Shown one piece after another: positions 27,142 to 36,409 of a stretch of 62,434 nt of DNA; position 1 is the stretch's first letter, and each line of letters begins with the position of its first letter. The notes beneath the pieces were generated by a model, which did not search any database, was not told the origin of the DNA, and saw only the letters and a list, made by a program, of their open reading frames with translations. Both the position numbers and the translations under genes were made by a program. Source of the stretch: CAZYFS01 sp964647465 (GTDB lineage: Bacteria; Patescibacteriota; Minisyncoccia; Minisyncoccales; UBA1441); contig CAZYFS010000002.1 of NCBI GenBank assembly GCA_964647465.1, positions 1-62,434 on the forward strand. Direction: 5' to 3'.

Positions 27142-29658
27142 TTAGGTTCTTAATTTTACTTTAAAAATAGTTCTGGTAACAATTGATTCCCATCTTAACA
27201 TAAAATTTTGAAACATTCTATGTCCTTCTGTTTTATATTCAACCAAAGGATCTCTTTGCCCATAAGCCCTTAGGCCAACTGATTGTTTAAGAGAATCCAT
27301 ATTATCAAGATGCTGCACCCAGAGATTATCTAGCATTTTTAACAACACTAGCTTGCTCACATCTCGCCATTTCTCTTCTCCAATTGTCTTCGTTTTTTCT
27401 TGATAAATCCTATTCCCTATCTCATCTAAATATCCGATCATTCCCTTCTTGCGATCGATTTCTTTTTGAGATGATAATTTAACTAAATTCAAATTGACAT
27501 CTTCATTGATAGAGAAAATGGCTTTTGCTTCTTCGGCAATTTCTTCTAAATTCCATTCTGAAGATAACTCTCCTTTTGCGTGAAATTCAACAAGTCGCAG
27601 AATCTCCTTTTGGGTAATTTTTTCTAATTCGATTTGTCCTTTTTTTGAATCTCTGAAATCTTCCATTATTTTAGTTCTTTTCTGATAAATCGCCTGACGA
27701 TGCTTATTAACGACATCATCATATTCTAATAATCTTTTGCGCATATCAAAATTCATTCCCTCAATTCTTCGTTGAGCTGATTCAATAGCCCGCGAAACCA
27801 TTTTATTTTCAATTGCTTCCTCCTCTGGAAAATGAAATTTCTCCATTAAACTTTCCATTCTCTCTCCTCCAAATTGTTTGATCACATTTTTCGCTTCTGG
27901 AAAAACATCACTCTTGAGAGAAATGTAAAACTGCGAAACTCCTGGTTCTCCTTGCCGCCCTGATCGTCCCCGCAATTGATTATCTATTCGCCGAGCTTCA
28001 TGTCTTTCGGTGCCTAAAACGAAAAGACCACCCAGATCAACGACTTTTTGATGTTCTTCTTCTGTCGAGGGATTCCCGCCCAAAACAATATCCACTCCTC
28101 TACCAGCCATATTTGTCGCCACAGTAACCCTCCCTTTTTGTCCCGCCTGGGCAATAATCTGCGCCTCTTGTTCGTGATTTTTGGCATTAAGAATTTGAAT
28201 AGGAATCCCTTCTCTCTTTAATATTGCATTTAAATACTCATTTTTTTCGATCGAAGTTGTTCCAATTAAAACCGGTTGACCCTTTTGATGTAACTCTTTA
28301 ACCTTTTCTACGATTGCACGAAGCTTAACTTCTTCTTTCCCGTAGATTTTGTCAGCGAGATTTTTCCTAACCATCGGCTTATGCGTAGGAATAACCTTAA
28401 CATCTAGGTTGTAAACTTTATCAAATTCTTCGGCAGCGCTTAGGGCCGTTCCAGTCATTCCTGCTAATTTTGGATACATTCGAAATAAATTTTGAAAAGT
28501 AATTGTGGCGAGGGTTTTGGCTTCCGGTTTAATTTCTACTCCTTCTTTTGCTTCAATGGCTTGATGCAATCCCTCTGAATAACGCCTCCCCGGCAACAAA
28601 CGCCCTGTGAATTCATCGACGATCATAATTTGATTATCCTTGACAACATAAGCTTCGTCTAGTAAAAACAATTCTTTCGCCTTGATCGCTTGACGAATAT
28701 GATGAAGATAATTTTCATTCTGGGGATCATATAGATTTTCGATACCAAGGCTTTTTTCTGTTTTTTCTATTCCTTCTTCAATTAAGTTGATTGTTCGCAT
28801 TTTGCGATCTACATTATAATCCCCTCCACTCTTTAAACGTTCAGCTAGCTTTACAAAAAGAGGATAAAGTTTTCCTCCTCCTGTTTCTGGTTGAGAAATA
28901 ATTAAAGGAGTTCTTGCTTCGTCAATTAAAATGCTATCTACCTCATCAATAACAGCATAAGAAAAATCTCTTTGTGCTTTTTGTTCTTGGCTCACCACCA
29001 TATTGTCGCGAAGATAATCAAAACCAAATTCATTGTTAGTTCCATAGGTAATATCAGCATGATAGGCCTGACGACGAGAACAAGGACGAAGATAATCTGT
29101 AACCACCTTAAAACTTCCTAACTCATCTCTGGTTTTATCGTCTTGATTGCCATCCTTGCTATAGGTTGAATCATAAAGAAAAGATTGCTGATGATTAATT
29201 GCTGCAACCTTTAATCCCAAAAAGTTATAAATTTGTCCCATCCAAACAACATCTCTTCGAGCCAAATAATCATTAACCGTCACCACATGAACTCCTTTCC
29301 CGCTTAAGGCATTTAAAGAAATGGGCAATGTTGCTGCTAAAGTTTTTCCCTCCCCTGTTTTCATTTCAATAACTTTTCCATGATGCAGAGCAATCCCTGC
29401 TTGCAATTGACAATCATAATGTCTTTGCCCCAAAGTTCGCTTCGCTGCCTCTCGGCCCAAAGCAAAAGCCATCGGGAGAATTTCTTGAAAGGCTCCTTTT
29501 TCTGCTGCTGGACGAAGAGTTGCAAATTCTTCTTTTATTTTTTGATCAGAAAAAACACTGAGCTTTTCTTCTAAAGCATTAATTTTTTCGATCAAAGGTT
29601 GTATCTCTTTTAGGTATTTCTGGTTTGGATCACCAAATATCCGACTCCGCCATGCCAT
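27142..29658 (-). CDS. secA: Protein translocase ATPase SecA
   Basis: The 838-residue motor has Walker A MKTGEGKT, VIDEVDSILIDEARTPLI, the second nucleotide-binding fold with TNMAGRGVDIVLGG, and GTERHEARRIDNQLRGRSGRQG. The preprotein crosslinking and helical scaffold domains follow (LLEYDDVVNKHRQAIY). It ends at FKVKLRT, with no zinc-binding SEC-C tail, consistent with use of SecA without SecB. It is 8 bases upstream of secD, so a full secA-secD-secF unit is present. Confidence 0.97.
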   Translation of the reverse strand: MAWRSRIFGDPNQKYLKEIQPLIEKINALEEKLSVFSDQKIKEEFATLRPAAEKGAFQEILPMAFALGREAAKRTLGQRHYDCQLQAGIALHHGKVIEMKTGEGKTLAATLPISLNALSGKGVHVVTVNDYLARRDVVWMGQIYNFLGLKVAAINHQQSFLYDSTYSKDGNQDDKTRDELGSFKVVTDYLRPCSRRQAYHADITYGTNNEFGFDYLRDNMVVSQEQKAQRDFSYAVIDEVDSILIDEARTPLIISQPETGGGKLYPLFVKLAERLKSGGDYNVDRKMRTINLIEEGIEKTEKSLGIENLYDPQNENYLHHIRQAIKAKELFLLDEAYVVKDNQIMIVDEFTGRLLPGRRYSEGLHQAIEAKEGVEIKPEAKTLATITFQNLFRMYPKLAGMTGTALSAAEEFDKVYNLDVKVIPTHKPMVRKNLADKIYGKEEVKLRAIVEKVKELHQKGQPVLIGTTSIEKNEYLNAILKREGIPIQILNAKNHEQEAQIIAQAGQKGRVTVATNMAGRGVDIVLGGNPSTEEEHQKVVDLGGLFVLGTERHEARRIDNQLRGRSGRQGEPGVSQFYISLKSDVFPEAKNVIKQFGGERMESLMEKFHFPEEEAIENKMVSRAIESAQRRIEGMNFDMRKRLLEYDDVVNKHRQAIYQKRTKIMEDFRDSKKGQIELEKITQKEILRLVEFHAKGELSSEWNLEEIAEEAKAIFSINEDVNLNLVKLSSQKEIDRKKGMIGYLDEIGNRIYQEKTKTIGEEKWRDVSKLVLLKMLDNLWVQHLDNMDSLKQSVGLRAYGQRDPLVEYKTEGHRMFQNFMLRWESIVTRTIFKVKLRT

Positions 29659-29661
29659 AGA

Positions 29662-30102
29662 TTATTTTTTAGTATCTTGTTTTTGAAAAGCACGATTTTT
29701 GATATTCTTCCACGATCGCGACCCTTTTACTAAAAGCGAATAACGACGAAATTTATGCTCCCATCCTTCTCTTTTTAATTTCTTGTACGCTTTGTCAATT
29801 ACTTTATATAAATTAGAGCCGGAAGTATTGATTGTAATCTCTTGCCCAAAAAGAGAAAGATCAACTTCTACTTTGAATTTTCCTTCTTTGGAAGTTCGTT
29901 TTCTCTTCTTTCCTTTTGGAGGATAAATATTCGCTTCTTCTATTTTAATTCGCGCTTCAATTTCGATATTCTTCTTCCCCTCTTTTTCTAATCGTTTAGA
30001 TAAAGGAGAAAAATAATCATCTAATTTCTTTGTCTTTTTTTCAAGATAACTACGAATCGCTGGAGTTATTTTAAAATCAGGAGCAAAAATAGTAAATTTC
30101 AT
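29662..30102 (-). CDS. Ribosome hibernation factor, HPF/RaiA family
   Basis: The 146-residue protein begins MKFTIFAPDFKITPAIRSYLEKKTKKL, the ribosomal-subunit-interface start, and continues with the beta-alpha pattern of HPF/YfiA. KVEVDLSLFGQEI and DKAYKKLKRE are the later parts. A basic insert (KGKKRKR) lies in the middle, and there is no long C-terminal dimerisation domain. It would bind the decoding centre and inactivate 70S ribosomes in starvation. It precedes secA by 3 bases. Confidence 0.82.
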   Translation of the reverse strand: MKFTIFAPDFKITPAIRSYLEKKTKKLDDYFSPLSKRLEKEGKKNIEIEARIKIEEANIYPPKGKKRKRTSKEGKFKVEVDLSLFGQEITINTSGSNLYKVIDKAYKKLKREGWEHKFRRYSLLVKGSRSWKNIKNRAFQKQDTKK

Positions 30103-30165
30103 AATTTTTATAAAAATAAGCTAATTCCAAAATAACATCTTCTTATCCATTAATCAATTATAAAT

Positions 30166-30200
30166 AAACAGGTCTTGCTTTTTTAAAGCAAGACCTGTTT
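30166..30200. terminator. Long hairpin terminator after the acidic small gene
   Basis: A 16-bp perfect stem (AAACAGGTCTTGCTTT at 30166-30181 with its complement at 30185-30200) has a 3-base loop and T-rich flanks. It lies 26 bases beyond the stop of the acidic protein on the minus strand and separates it from the hibernation-factor/sec operon. Confidence 0.75.
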
Positions 30201-30225
30201 TAAAGATAACTAGTTAAAAAGGAAA

Positions 30226-30381
30226 TTATTCGCCTTCCTTCTCTGAATCATCATCTTCTGAATCGTCATCTTCTGAATCTTCTTCTTCTGAATCTTCTTC
30301 TTCTGAATCTTCTTCTGTGCTATCTTCTTCTACTTTTTCTTCTTCTTCTGCTTTTTCTTCTGTTCCAAATTCTTCTTCCAT
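30226..30381 (-). CDS. Extremely acidic 51-residue repeat protein
   Basis: A short frame starts at ATG 30381 and ends at TAA 30226. Apart from the first residues (MEEEFGTEEK) it is almost only Glu, Asp and Ser, with a repeated EEDS/DDDS pattern and two lysines near each end. It has no hydrophobic core and should be disordered, with a net charge near -30. A good promoter upstream and a strong terminator downstream make this a deliberate transcription unit. It might bind cations, basic proteins or a ribosome-linked partner. No family is recognised. Confidence 0.72.
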   Translation of the reverse strand: MEEEFGTEEKAEEEEKVEEDSTEEDSEEEDSEEEDSEDDDSEDDDSEKEGE

Positions 30382-30450
30382 GATAATTAAAATTTATTAC
30401 TGACAGGGACAGTCGACCACTCTGACCACTTCCAAAATCATAATAATCAA

Positions 30451-30477
30451 GGTATAACATCTGCCTCTTTTTGTCAA
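30451..30477 (-). promoter_or_regulatory. Predicted promoter of the acidic small gene
   Basis: On the minus strand a perfect -35 TTGACA (30472-30477) is followed after 15 bases by an extended -10, TGT-TATACC (TATACC at 30451-30456). Transcription would begin near 30444, ~60 bases before the start codon. The spacer is slightly short, compensated by the TG extension. Confidence 0.6.
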
Positions 30478-30498
30478 GTGGTTTTTTGAAATGAAGGT

Positions 30499-31374
30499 CT
30501 ACAAAAATTCAATTTCTTTCTCTAGAATAACATTAAACTTTTCTTTAACTTTTTTTTGAATCAAAATTATTAGCCTTCGAACATCTTCGCTTTTTGCCTG
30601 ATCTAAATTTATAATGAAGTTAGCATGCTTTAGGGAAACCTGTGCCTGCCCTATTTTTCTGCCTTTTAACCCCGCCTCTTCGATTAATTTCCCAGCTGAT
30701 AATTCTGTTGGATTTTTAAAAACACTTCCTGCTGAAGGATAATGAGGTTGAGCGAGCTGTTTAAGTTGTCGATTCTTTTCTGTGGTAATCGCAATTTCTC
30801 TAGCGTTTCCTTTCGCTAATTTCAGAACAATCGAAAGAACAATTAAATTATGATTTCTCCGAAAAATACTATCTCTATAATCAAACTCGCAATCCTTAAG
30901 AAGATATTTTTTCTTCTTGAGATTTCCTTGATCTAAAATCATCACCTCTTTTACTAATTTCGCCATTGAGCCATCGAAGGATCCAGCGTTTCCTCTAATC
31001 GCTCCTCCAATTGTTCCAGGAATTCTCACTGCCCACTCTAATCCAGAATATTCTTTTTGTTCTGCTTGATGAACTAGCAAGGACAGAGAAGCTCCTGCTT
31101 GTCCAAAAACTTCATCTCCTTCCCAGCGAAGTTCGGAAGCTTTAATCTGAATAATCAGACCCGGATATCCTTTATCAGAAATTAATAGATTACTACCTCC
31201 CCCTAAAATAAAAATAGGAAGAGCCATGCTTTTTGCTTTTCTCAAGTTTATTATTAAGTCATCCTCAGAATAAACTTGGCAAAAATACTTTGCCCTTCCT
31301 CCAATCTTGAAACTGGTGTGTTCTTTTAAACTAACATTTCTTTCCCAGTTATTCTCATCAAATTTTTGTTTCAT
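30499..31374 (-). CDS. murB: UDP-N-acetylenolpyruvoylglucosamine reductase MurB
   Basis: The 291-residue flavoenzyme makes UDP-MurNAc for peptidoglycan. It has the FAD-binding text KIGGRAKYF, ILGGGSNLLISD and PGTIGGAIRGNAGSF, CEFDYRDSIFRRN, the catalytic serine in PSAGSVFKNP, and a terminal HANFIINLDQAKSEDV. Type and length (~290) agree with the short MurB form common in Firmicutes and CPR. It starts 30 bases after the protease gene. Confidence 0.95.
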   Translation of the reverse strand: MKQKFDENNWERNVSLKEHTSFKIGGRAKYFCQVYSEDDLIINLRKAKSMALPIFILGGGSNLLISDKGYPGLIIQIKASELRWEGDEVFGQAGASLSLLVHQAEQKEYSGLEWAVRIPGTIGGAIRGNAGSFDGSMAKLVKEVMILDQGNLKKKKYLLKDCEFDYRDSIFRRNHNLIVLSIVLKLAKGNAREIAITTEKNRQLKQLAQPHYPSAGSVFKNPTELSAGKLIEEAGLKGRKIGQAQVSLKHANFIINLDQAKSEDVRRLIILIQKKVKEKFNVILEKEIEFL

Positions 31375-31404
31375 GGTTAAAGGAAATTATCTTCCCTGAA
31401 TGTT

Positions 31405-33150
31405 TTAAGAATTAGAAGATTCAATAATTTCCTCCGAAGAAAACAATAATCGATTAACTTCTTTCCTTGTTTGTGGACCAAAATAACCTGTCCCTTTGCT
31501 TAGGTTTAGAGGTTCCAATATTTCTTTGGCATATTTTTCCTGAAATCGACTAACCGCCTGTTGGGTTAAATCTGAGAAATTACCCGTAATTAATCCATTA
31601 GGGAAAATATCACCTCCCTCAACCTTTAGAAAAATTTGTAATGCCCTGACTTGATCACTATCTTTTATCCCAAGATAGAGATTCTCTCCGAATGATTCTA
31701 TTTCTATTCCTTCTTGCTCTATTAAGACCGTAATAATTTTACCTTTCAAGATAACAATTTCTTCTTCAAGAAGTCGAATCCGCTTCCTAAGCTCTTCTAT
31801 CATTCTCATCTGTTCTAATCGAGGATCGGCTGTCGCTTCCCAAGAAAAAGGATATTTATTTTCTTGCCCGTTAAATCCAGAAACTTTGCTTTGAATCGAA
31901 GGAAGAATTGTGACTGAATACTTTTCTGAACCAAAACCAGGAATAAGAAGTTCTCCTTTTTGATATTCATCTAAAGAGAGAAATTTTATTTCCCATTCCC
32001 CTTCCCTATCCTTGATAACATAAGGAATATTAAATAAATTTTCTGAACTTCCAATAAATTCTATGCGCAAATCTCCTTCTCCTCCAATGAATCTTATCCA
32101 TTTTAGTGACCAATTCCCGATTTCCCCATCGGCTGAAAGTTGGCTCTTTTTGCGTAAAGGCAAAAAGTTAGTCTCTGGAATAACGTGCAAATCCTTTAGG
32201 GCTTGATTGAGATAGCAATATTTTGTATCTAAAGAACAGTCATTAATATAAACTGCAATTCCCCAATCAGTAAAAATTTGAGCAAAATCTTCTTTAAATC
32301 CATTTTTAATTAGCGCTTGGTTTATTGAAGCAATTCCCGATGCCCCTGATTGAAGAGAGTCTATAAGAATTTCTTTCCCATAATGTTCAGTCAAATATTG
32401 AGTAAAGAGATTCAATCCTCCGTAATCTTCTACTTTATCTGTCCAACCAACGATAGAATCAGAAGAATTATGAAGAAAAATCTTCGTTCTTTTTTGCAAA
32501 TTACTCCCTTCGTAAATCTTATCATATCCCGTCAGAGTCGAAGCATATTCAGCCCTTGCCTCATTAAGCCAAGTCTCCTCTGAGATTCCCCTTAATTTCT
32601 CTTTTTGGTTAAAAGTAATTAAATGAGTGAATTCATGAGCCACTAAGCTTTTGATATAATGCCCCATAAGAAAATCGACATTCACATAGATCATCTCCCG
32701 AACGTTAGAACGTGGATTGTAAAGACGAGGATACTCGTCAACAAATCGAAAATACCCTCCCACCCCCTCTTTCATGGGATAAAGCAAGATTGTTATTCGA
32801 TCATCTTTATCAATTCCCGGATTCCATTCTTCTCCATAGCTAGATGTTAAAACCGGATAAATATTATCATCGAATTCTCTCGCCAAAGAAGCTAGATAAT
32901 GGTCAGCTTTCCTCTGATCTTCTTCGGTTAACTCACTCCACCATTGATCGCTAACGTAAAAATAGGCTTTTTCTGAGATTTGTCTTTGGGTTGCTGACAC
33001 TTCTCCCATTCTTTGAATATTGTACTGAGGATCAACAAAGAAACTTCTCTGATCATCCGGCAAATCAGCAAAAGAAGAAACTGGCAAAACCAGCAAAGAT
33101 AATATAAAAACAATTAAAGAAATTGCTGATCTTTTTTTTGAAAGAGACAT
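31405..33150 (-). CDS. Secreted metalloprotease-like protein with peptidoglycan-binding tail
   Basis: A signal peptide covers residues ~1-28 (ISLIVFILSLLVLPVSSFA). The middle contains LVAHEFTHLITFNQ, an HExxH zinc site, with a glutamate downstream in LNEARAEYAS, as in gluzincin peptidases such as M30-like hyicolysins. A short coiled coil (EELRKRIRLLEEEIVILKG) leads to a C-terminal PG_binding_1 domain (VRALQIFLKVEGG, QQAVSRFQEKYA, GYFGPQTRKEVNRLL). So the 581-residue protein is exported and attached to the wall. Substrate is unknown; it could remodel surface proteins or degrade host peptides. Confidence 0.82.
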   Translation of the reverse strand: MSLSKKRSAISLIVFILSLLVLPVSSFADLPDDQRSFFVDPQYNIQRMGEVSATQRQISEKAYFYVSDQWWSELTEEDQRKADHYLASLAREFDDNIYPVLTSSYGEEWNPGIDKDDRITILLYPMKEGVGGYFRFVDEYPRLYNPRSNVREMIYVNVDFLMGHYIKSLVAHEFTHLITFNQKEKLRGISEETWLNEARAEYASTLTGYDKIYEGSNLQKRTKIFLHNSSDSIVGWTDKVEDYGGLNLFTQYLTEHYGKEILIDSLQSGASGIASINQALIKNGFKEDFAQIFTDWGIAVYINDCSLDTKYCYLNQALKDLHVIPETNFLPLRKKSQLSADGEIGNWSLKWIRFIGGEGDLRIEFIGSSENLFNIPYVIKDREGEWEIKFLSLDEYQKGELLIPGFGSEKYSVTILPSIQSKVSGFNGQENKYPFSWEATADPRLEQMRMIEELRKRIRLLEEEIVILKGKIITVLIEQEGIEIESFGENLYLGIKDSDQVRALQIFLKVEGGDIFPNGLITGNFSDLTQQAVSRFQEKYAKEILEPLNLSKGTGYFGPQTRKEVNRLLFSSEEIIESSNS

Positions 33151-33274
33151 TGGCTTTTTAAAGAGAAATTTTATTTAACGTTTCTTTATTTTATCACAAT
33201 ATGATTTGAAAACAAAAATGCCTCTCTCGACCTATCGCAAGCGACAAGTCAAAAGAAGCACTGTTATGTTAGCA

Positions 33275-33297
33275 AGTCTTGATTTTTTGTCAAGACT
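33275..33297 (-). terminator. Hairpin after the four-helix membrane protein gene
   Basis: Arms AGTCTTGA and TCAAGACT enclose a 7-base loop, 10 bases before the stop side of the neighbouring gene (33307). The T tract on the minus side is weak, so it may act as an RNA end or a 3' stabiliser rather than as a strong terminator. Nothing else is seen in the ~155 bases between the two genes. Confidence 0.45.
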
Positions 33298-33306
33298 GTC
33301 AATTCT

Positions 33307-33696
33307 CTATTTTGGTGAGTCTGACTTTTTTGGCAAACTTGGTGTCTTCACAACCGCTAGAATAGATTTAATACTCACTATTAAACCAGCAGCTGATAGG
33401 AAAGAAATGAAGTTTTGAAGCATTGCCTGAATTGTTTCCGAGAAACTGCTCCCTGCCATTCCAATCGCCTGCAATCCACCGACTCCAACTAATAGCAATA
33501 TTGCTAAAGCAAGCAAGAAAGAACTGGTTTCTTTTCTTCCAATATTCAAAAATCCGACAATCAGCCCTAAGATAAACAAAGTAACAGGAACCCAAGTTAC
33601 TATTCCGGCAAATCCAGCGAAGATGGCTAAAATCAAACCGATAACGAAAGACCAGGCTCCTATTTCCCTTAAAGAATTTTGGTTGTCCATGTTCAA
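33307..33696 (-). CDS. Small membrane protein with four helices, unknown function
   Basis: The 129-residue product is nearly all hydrophobic: helices at about 12-30, 33-52, 58-76 and 95-115, with a lysine/proline-rich end (PSLPKKSDSPK). No domain is recognised. Similar short membrane proteins without a name are common in CPR and DPANN genomes. The start could be residue 1 or 3 (MNMDNQ). Confidence 0.62.
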   Translation of the reverse strand: MNMDNQNSLREIGAWSFVIGLILAIFAGFAGIVTWVPVTLFILGLIVGFLNIGRKETSSFLLALAILLLVGVGGLQAIGMAGSSFSETIQAMLQNFISFLSAAGLIVSIKSILAVVKTPSLPKKSDSPK

Positions 33697-33773
33697 TATT
33701 TAATTTACTAATAAAAAGAATCGACCTTTAAATTTAACTCTGTCTCATGTAATTTCCTCAAAGCTAACTAACT

Positions 33774-34787
33774 TTAGTCAGCCGGCTTAAGCCCAATTCC
33801 CTTCTCCTTCGTTCGTTTCCAGAAAGTTAAACTAGTTTGATGATGCACTCTTTGAATTAAATCGTAATCAGTGGTCATTAAATCATAGACTAAGTTAAAG
33901 ACCATGCCTGATTGTCCAAACTTTTTAAAATTGACTTGACTATTTTCAGCTAAATCAATTTCCTCCATAACTTCAGTTGCAATTACTGCCACCTTATTAA
34001 CATCATCTGCTTCTGAACTATAATCTAAAGCAAACGGGAGAATCATCTGAATTTTTTTCTTGTCACTATAATTACGTAAAATTTTGCTAGTTAAAAGATA
34101 GTTCGGGATTATTATATCTTCTCCTTGAGGAGCTCGGATACATGTTGTTCGAAAACCTATCTTCTCTACCCTCCCCTGATCTTCACCAATAGCAATAAAC
34201 TCTCCTTTTTCAAAAGGACGATTTAAAAAGATAATCAAAGAAGAAAACAGTTGCGATAAAGTGTTCCTTACGGCAAAAGTTATAACCAACCCACTGATTC
34301 CTAGACTAGTAAGAAAAACAGAGGTATTGTATCCCCACACCGGAAGAATATACAATATTACCCCTACCCAAGCAACTATCTGAATCAATTTCCAGAAAAA
34401 AGCAATTGAAGTATGTCTTTTCCTTTCTTGTCGATTGGTTGGCGCCTGATTAGAAATATGACTAGCAATCCGCCCTATAAACCAAGCAACATAAATACTA
34501 AGCAAAGAAACAAAAATCCGACTGATGATTCCATCCATAGTCGGAAATAGAGAAACTGTTTTGCAACTAACATAGATCGAAACAATAATGCTGGGAAACC
34601 AACTCCCCTTTCTAATTGTCCGAACAATTCCTTGAATTAGGTGAACCTTAGTTTGCTTTGTTTTCTTCTTAACAAAATGAACAATCAAAAGAGAAAAAAC
34701 TTGCAAAAATATCCAGCAACTTAGGAAAATACCAAAGGCAAAGAAATATTTTGGAAAATTATTAACGATATTTAATAAAAAAGACAC
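33774..34787 (-). CDS. MscS family mechanosensitive ion channel (copy 1)
   Basis: The 337-residue protein has four N-terminal membrane helices and the MscS core from ~165: LTSLGISGLVITFAVRNTLSQLFSSLIIFLNRPFEKGEFIAIGEDQGRVEKIGFRTT is represented by the pore helix and beta-domain text GLVITFAVRNTLSQLFSSL and GRVEKIGFRTT. It lets solutes escape under osmotic down-shock. A second, only moderately similar MscS gene is at 39571. It ends downstream of a small two-helix protein. Confidence 0.93.
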   Translation of the reverse strand: MSFLLNIVNNFPKYFFAFGIFLSCWIFLQVFSLLIVHFVKKKTKQTKVHLIQGIVRTIRKGSWFPSIIVSIYVSCKTVSLFPTMDGIISRIFVSLLSIYVAWFIGRIASHISNQAPTNRQERKRHTSIAFFWKLIQIVAWVGVILYILPVWGYNTSVFLTSLGISGLVITFAVRNTLSQLFSSLIIFLNRPFEKGEFIAIGEDQGRVEKIGFRTTCIRAPQGEDIIIPNYLLTSKILRNYSDKKKIQMILPFALDYSSEADDVNKVAVIATEVMEEIDLAENSQVNFKKFGQSGMVFNLVYDLMTTDYDLIQRVHHQTSLTFWKRTKEKGIGLKPAD

Positions 34788-34808
34788 AACAAAATTATTT
34801 AATATAAT

Positions 34809-35054
34809 TTACTCTTTCTCTTCCGAGTAATTATTCGTGTTATTTTCTTCCTCAAATTTAGAAATTTTATTCTTTGGTTTTTTATTTCTTCCTAAAGCCA
34901 AGAAAAATCCGCCTAGTATTAACGAACCTACTATCCCAATTAGATATTGATATTGGTTAACGATAATTTCTCGGCCAACAATTAACCCTAAACCAAAACC
35001 GATTAATAGGGTTCCAAGAATCGATAACAATGGTTTTAAAAAACTCTCATTCAT
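34809..35054 (-). CDS. Two-helix small membrane protein
   Basis: The 81-residue product has two hydrophobic segments (~9-27 and ~35-54) joined by a short polar loop, and a charged, asparagine- and glutamate-rich tail. It lies 21 bases upstream of the MscS gene in transcription and may be an accessory membrane protein. No family is recognised. Confidence 0.6.
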   Translation of the reverse strand: MNESFLKPLLSILGTLLIGFGLGLIVGREIIVNQYQYLIGIVGSLILGGFFLALGRNKKPKNKISKFEEENNTNNYSEEKE

Positions 35055-35082
35055 TATTGATTAATTATAGCTTTATTTTGTT

Positions 35083-36045
35083 TTATCGTCTACCTGAAAG
35101 TTTTCTTAAATCTTCACTGGGACAAAAAACCTCAAAAAATATCACTCCGTCAAAATGCTTTGAGCCCTGCTGGATCAGATAATCTTGAAAAGAAACTTGA
35201 ATAACCTCCCCTTTTAATGAACTGGCGTGGATAAATTTCTCTCCTTCAAATAAGAATCCTTCATGGACCACATCCAATCCTTGTTCTATCGTTGCCTCTC
35301 TGACAAAAGCTACGCCCAAAGCAAAGGGTAAAGTTTCCAAGAAATTACTTCTCTGACAATATTCAATGGGAATATATTTTAAAAGCCCTTGCTTCTCCCA
35401 GTCTATATCGACGATTCTTTTCCCTTCGTTCCCTTTCTTATTTAAAATAATTTCTGCTTCTTCAATTAACTCTGGATCAATAAGCTGTTCAGTGACATCT
35501 TTAAAAAATAAAGAAACTTTATTGCGATCCGTAGTAAAGTGCAAACGATTATAAAAAGAAATATAATCCGATCGATAATTTATTTGTGCCATCTTTGCCA
35601 AAGCCTCTTCCGCGCTTTGCGAACAAAGCAAGGCAGTATTAGTGAGAACAAAGGCCGTGCAATCGGTAAAATCTAACCGAAAGATAGGATCAAGATCTAT
35701 TCCTGACTCTTCTCCCAAACAACCGAGTTTATAAGGGGTGCCCAGCCGAAGAAAAGAAATAACCCACAATCTATCTTTCTCTAAAGGAAATCTCTGTTTT
35801 AGTTCTAAAAGAAATTCCGTGATTTCTTCTTGGTTTCGATAATGAATCTTCGATTGTTCTTCTATCCATGCTTGATTAATTTTCTCGTTATCAAAATCTG
35901 CTGAAATCTCTTTTTTTTCTTTCGTTTCTACTGGAGAAATATCTATCGACGAGCTTGAAAAAATACGAAGAATTCCACCCACAATCATTAAAAGAAAAAA
36001 GAGGAGCAGAATATTTTTTTCTCTTTTTTTAATACTAGCTAACAT
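35083..36045 (-). CDS. DUF1460-like amidase/NlpC-P60-type envelope protein
   Basis: After an N-terminal membrane helix (~13-31), the 320-residue protein carries LGTPYKLGCLGEESG and LDFTDCTAFVLTNTALL. The cysteine in this text is the usual nucleophile of DUF1460, a NlpC/P60-related amidase family acting on peptidoglycan peptides. A conserved histidine region is SLHFTTDRN-like (YNRLHFTTDR). HEGFLFEGEKFIHASSLKGEV near the end supplies the second histidine. It is predicted to act outside the membrane on cell-wall fragments. Confidence 0.75.
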   Translation of the reverse strand: MLASIKKREKNILLLFFLLMIVGGILRIFSSSSIDISPVETKEKKEISADFDNEKINQAWIEEQSKIHYRNQEEITEFLLELKQRFPLEKDRLWVISFLRLGTPYKLGCLGEESGIDLDPIFRLDFTDCTAFVLTNTALLCSQSAEEALAKMAQINYRSDYISFYNRLHFTTDRNKVSLFFKDVTEQLIDPELIEEAEIILNKKGNEGKRIVDIDWEKQGLLKYIPIEYCQRSNFLETLPFALGVAFVREATIEQGLDVVHEGFLFEGEKFIHASSLKGEVIQVSFQDYLIQQGSKHFDGVIFFEVFCPSEDLRKLSGRR

Positions 36046-36132
36046 TCTTTTATTTTACCTAGAATTATCAAGAAATAAAAACAAAAATTTCTCTCCCCCT
36101 GTTTCTGTAGCAATTATTTAACCGAAAATGTT

Positions 36133-36234
36133 TTATTTTTTCCGATCTTCGAACATCACTTTGACCACATTTCCAATCAAGAAGAATGGCGTAAACATTT
36201 TTAATATTTTTTCGGCGAATTCGTCTATAGACAT
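36133..36234 (-). CDS. Possible 33-residue peptide
   Basis: A frame starts at ATG 36234 and ends at TAA 36133. The product begins MSIDEFAEKILKMF, continues with a short hydrophobic stretch (TPFFLIGNVVKVMF) and ends EDRKK. There is no ribosome-binding site and no recognised family. The 364-base space between the DUF1460 gene and the next terminator holds nothing else I can identify. Confidence 0.3.
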   Translation of the reverse strand: MSIDEFAEKILKMFTPFFLIGNVVKVMFEDRKK

Positions 36235-36355
36235 AAGATTATAAAGCTTACAAAAGATTAGAGCTTATTGTATTCTCATTTTTCTAAAAAAGCAAACAAC
36301 TCAAGCAATTCCTTGTTGTAATTTCATAATTAATTTATGTCGCTAAAAATAGAAG

Positions 36356-36377
36356 CCCTATCGATTTCTCGACAGGG
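36356..36377 (-). terminator. Terminator of the tRNA-binding-domain gene
   Basis: On the minus strand CCCTGTCGA pairs with TCGATAGGG (one G-U) around a GAAA loop, a stable tetraloop, followed by CTTCTATTTTTAG. It lies 33 bases past the stop of the 104-residue gene. Confidence 0.75.
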
Positions 36378-36409
36378 ACTTATTCTATCTATTTCTTCAA
36401 AAAAATAGA

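Noticed and set aside
33206..33418. Plus-strand open frame of 70 residues
   Set aside because: It overlaps the membrane protein gene on the other strand, has no recognisable domain and no ribosome-binding site.
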